A stretch of DNA of 7,115 nt, taken from positions 1 through 7,115 of the forward strand of contig CAMOGZ010000074.1 in NCBI GenBank assembly GCA_946614405.1, written 5' to 3'. Under the pieces are notes generated by a model. That model saw only the letters and a program-made list of their open reading frames with translations. It searched no databases and was not told the origin of the DNA. Source of the stretch: an uncultured Eubacterium sp. Its GTDB lineage: Bacteria; Bacillota; Clostridia; Peptostreptococcales; Anaerovoracaceae. Each line of letters starts with the position of its first letter. Position 1 is the first letter of the stretch. A program made the translations under genes and the position numbers. This document shows, one piece after another, positions 6,249 through 7,115 of this stretch.

Positions 6249-7115
6249 TTAACTGTGCTTGGCCTGGAACTTAGCCAGCTCCTCTGCCTCTTCCTCGCCC
6301 TCGACGACGATATCGTGGATCGCCTTCTTGACGTCGTCCGGCAGCGGCGTGACCTTATAGTTCTCAAGAATGTCAATGGCCTGTTCGTTGGCCACCTGAT
6401 CCATTGTCTTGGAACCATTCTTCTCCCAGTTCTCGCGCATTCTTCTATTGATGAGGTTGGTAGTGGACAGTTCTTTGCGCATGTACTTCATGGTATGCTT
6501 CTGAGCCAGGTAATTTCCGGCAGGCCCTACTGCCTTGATTACGTCCAGAGCCAGCGTGTCCTTATTGACCGGGATACCCTGAAGAATTCTCCTCGTCATC
6601 TTCACGAATTCCTGGTCCATAAGCAGCTGCTCATAGCTCATGGTCATTCCCATCTCCAGCATGCCCATTCCATAAATGACGTTACTTCCGGTGACAGCCG
6701 GCAGCAGACAGGTCATGGTCTTCTCATGTCCCAGCTGCTCGTCGAAGCATTTGCTGTCGCCCTACGTGCCGCCTACATTGGTTGGGATGCCGTAGTAATG
6801 TCCGATCTGGCCAACTGCCGCACCGCACATTGCGTGCTCCGGCGCTCCTACAGGAGACTGTGCCGTCTTCATATCCATGATGGTCGTGGATGTACCATAC
6901 AGGATCGGGTTGCCCTTGTTAACAAGCTGTGCCAGGACGATTCCTCCCAGGATCTCTGCGTTGGTGCAGACCAGGGTTCCGGCAAGTGTCGCCGGGGTGG
7001 TCCCGCCACAAAGCCCCATAGACAGGATATCGATGGGCAGACCGTGGTCTGCAGACAGCTTGATGATGCTGGTCTCATTCTCGTTGATCTCCAGCGGGCT
7101 GTTCGGGCAGGCTCC
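6249..7115 (-). CDS. mttB: MttB, trimethylamine:corrinoid methyltransferase with in-frame amber codon (partial, C-terminal part)
   Basis: MttB demethylates trimethylamine to dimethylamine and methylates its corrinoid protein. The window holds the last 288 codons plus TAA; the 5' end is outside. The frame is open from the edge through 117 codons, reaches TAG at 6762-6764, and continues for 170 more codons. The visible part shows CPNSPL (visible residues 3-8), ILSMGLCGGTTPATLAGT, GNPILYGTS, and then PTNVGGT-TAG-GDSKCFDEQLGHEK. In this place true TMA methyltransferases carry pyrrolysine, while the wider superfamily (such as glycine betaine methyltransferase MtgB) has an ordinary residue; the amber codon therefore favours TMA as substrate. 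In Methanosarcina MttB pyrrolysine is residue 334, so about 216 residues are probably missing here. The tail is rich in E and K (EGEEEAEELAKFQAKHS). It lies directly upstream of mtbB, so the two successive demethylation steps are encoded in order. Confidence 0.95.
6762..6764 (-). other. In-frame amber codon of mttB, pyrrolysine site
   Basis: The codon context is GGC-GGC-ACG-TAG-GGC-GAC-AGC. Family sequence continues without a frame change on both sides (PTNVGGT before, GDSKCFDEQLGHEK after), at the known pyrrolysine position of MttB. No clear hairpin follows the codon here. Confidence 0.93.

Noticed and set aside
4809..7115. mttB and mtbB as pseudogenes broken by nonsense mutations.
   Set aside because: Each has exactly one stop, it is TAG in both, it sits at the known pyrrolysine position, the frames continue intact, and pylB and pylC are encoded next door.

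Overview
The window carries a bacterial methylamine-utilisation locus that depends on pyrrolysine (Pyl, the 22nd amino acid). Every convincing gene is on the minus strand, so transcription runs from high to low coordinates. The likely host is an anaerobic Gram-positive bacterium of the Clostridia type. This is inferred from strong AGGAGG-type ribosome sites, the corrinoid activase with an N-terminal plant-type 2Fe-2S domain (bacterial RACo/RamQ type, not archaeal RamA), fairly high GC, and an intergenic element that resembles repeats I associate with Lachnospiraceae. The species cannot be named from the sequence.

In transcription order, 7115-6249 holds the C-terminal part of mttB (trimethylamine:corrinoid methyltransferase; its 5' end lies outside the window). 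After 36 bases comes a complete mtbB (dimethylamine:corrinoid methyltransferase, 6212-4809). Both genes are interrupted by one in-frame TAG (6762-6764 and 5157-5159) at the place where these families carry Pyl. An automatic gene caller would split each into two pieces. They are not pseudogenes: the frame, family similarity and, for mtbB, the total length of 467 residues all continue through the TAG.

A 277-base gap (4808-4532) follows. It contains a structured, probably dispersed repeat-like element with two 14-base direct repeats, a perfect 13-bp hairpin that looks like a terminator, and a candidate promoter. A tightly packed five-gene operon then begins. Its genes are a corrinoid-binding methyl carrier (mttC/mtbC type, 4531-3857), a MetH-activation-like protein with a four-cysteine tail (3860-3138), a 2Fe-2S/ASKHA corrinoid activase (3141-1321), pylB (1319-303) and the start of pylC (306 to beyond base 1). 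Junctions are ATGA overlaps, apart from a one-base gap before pylB.

Together, MttB and MtbB would demethylate TMA and DMA and pass the methyl group to the cobalt of the corrinoid protein. The activase, perhaps helped by the MetH-like protein, would restore Co(II) corrinoid to Co(I). PylB and PylC make the Pyl precursor needed to finish translating the two methyltransferases. The locus therefore joins the enzyme, its cofactor carrier, the repair system for the carrier, and synthesis of the unusual amino acid. pylD, pylS (pylSc/pylSn), the tRNA-Pyl gene and mtmB are not in the window.
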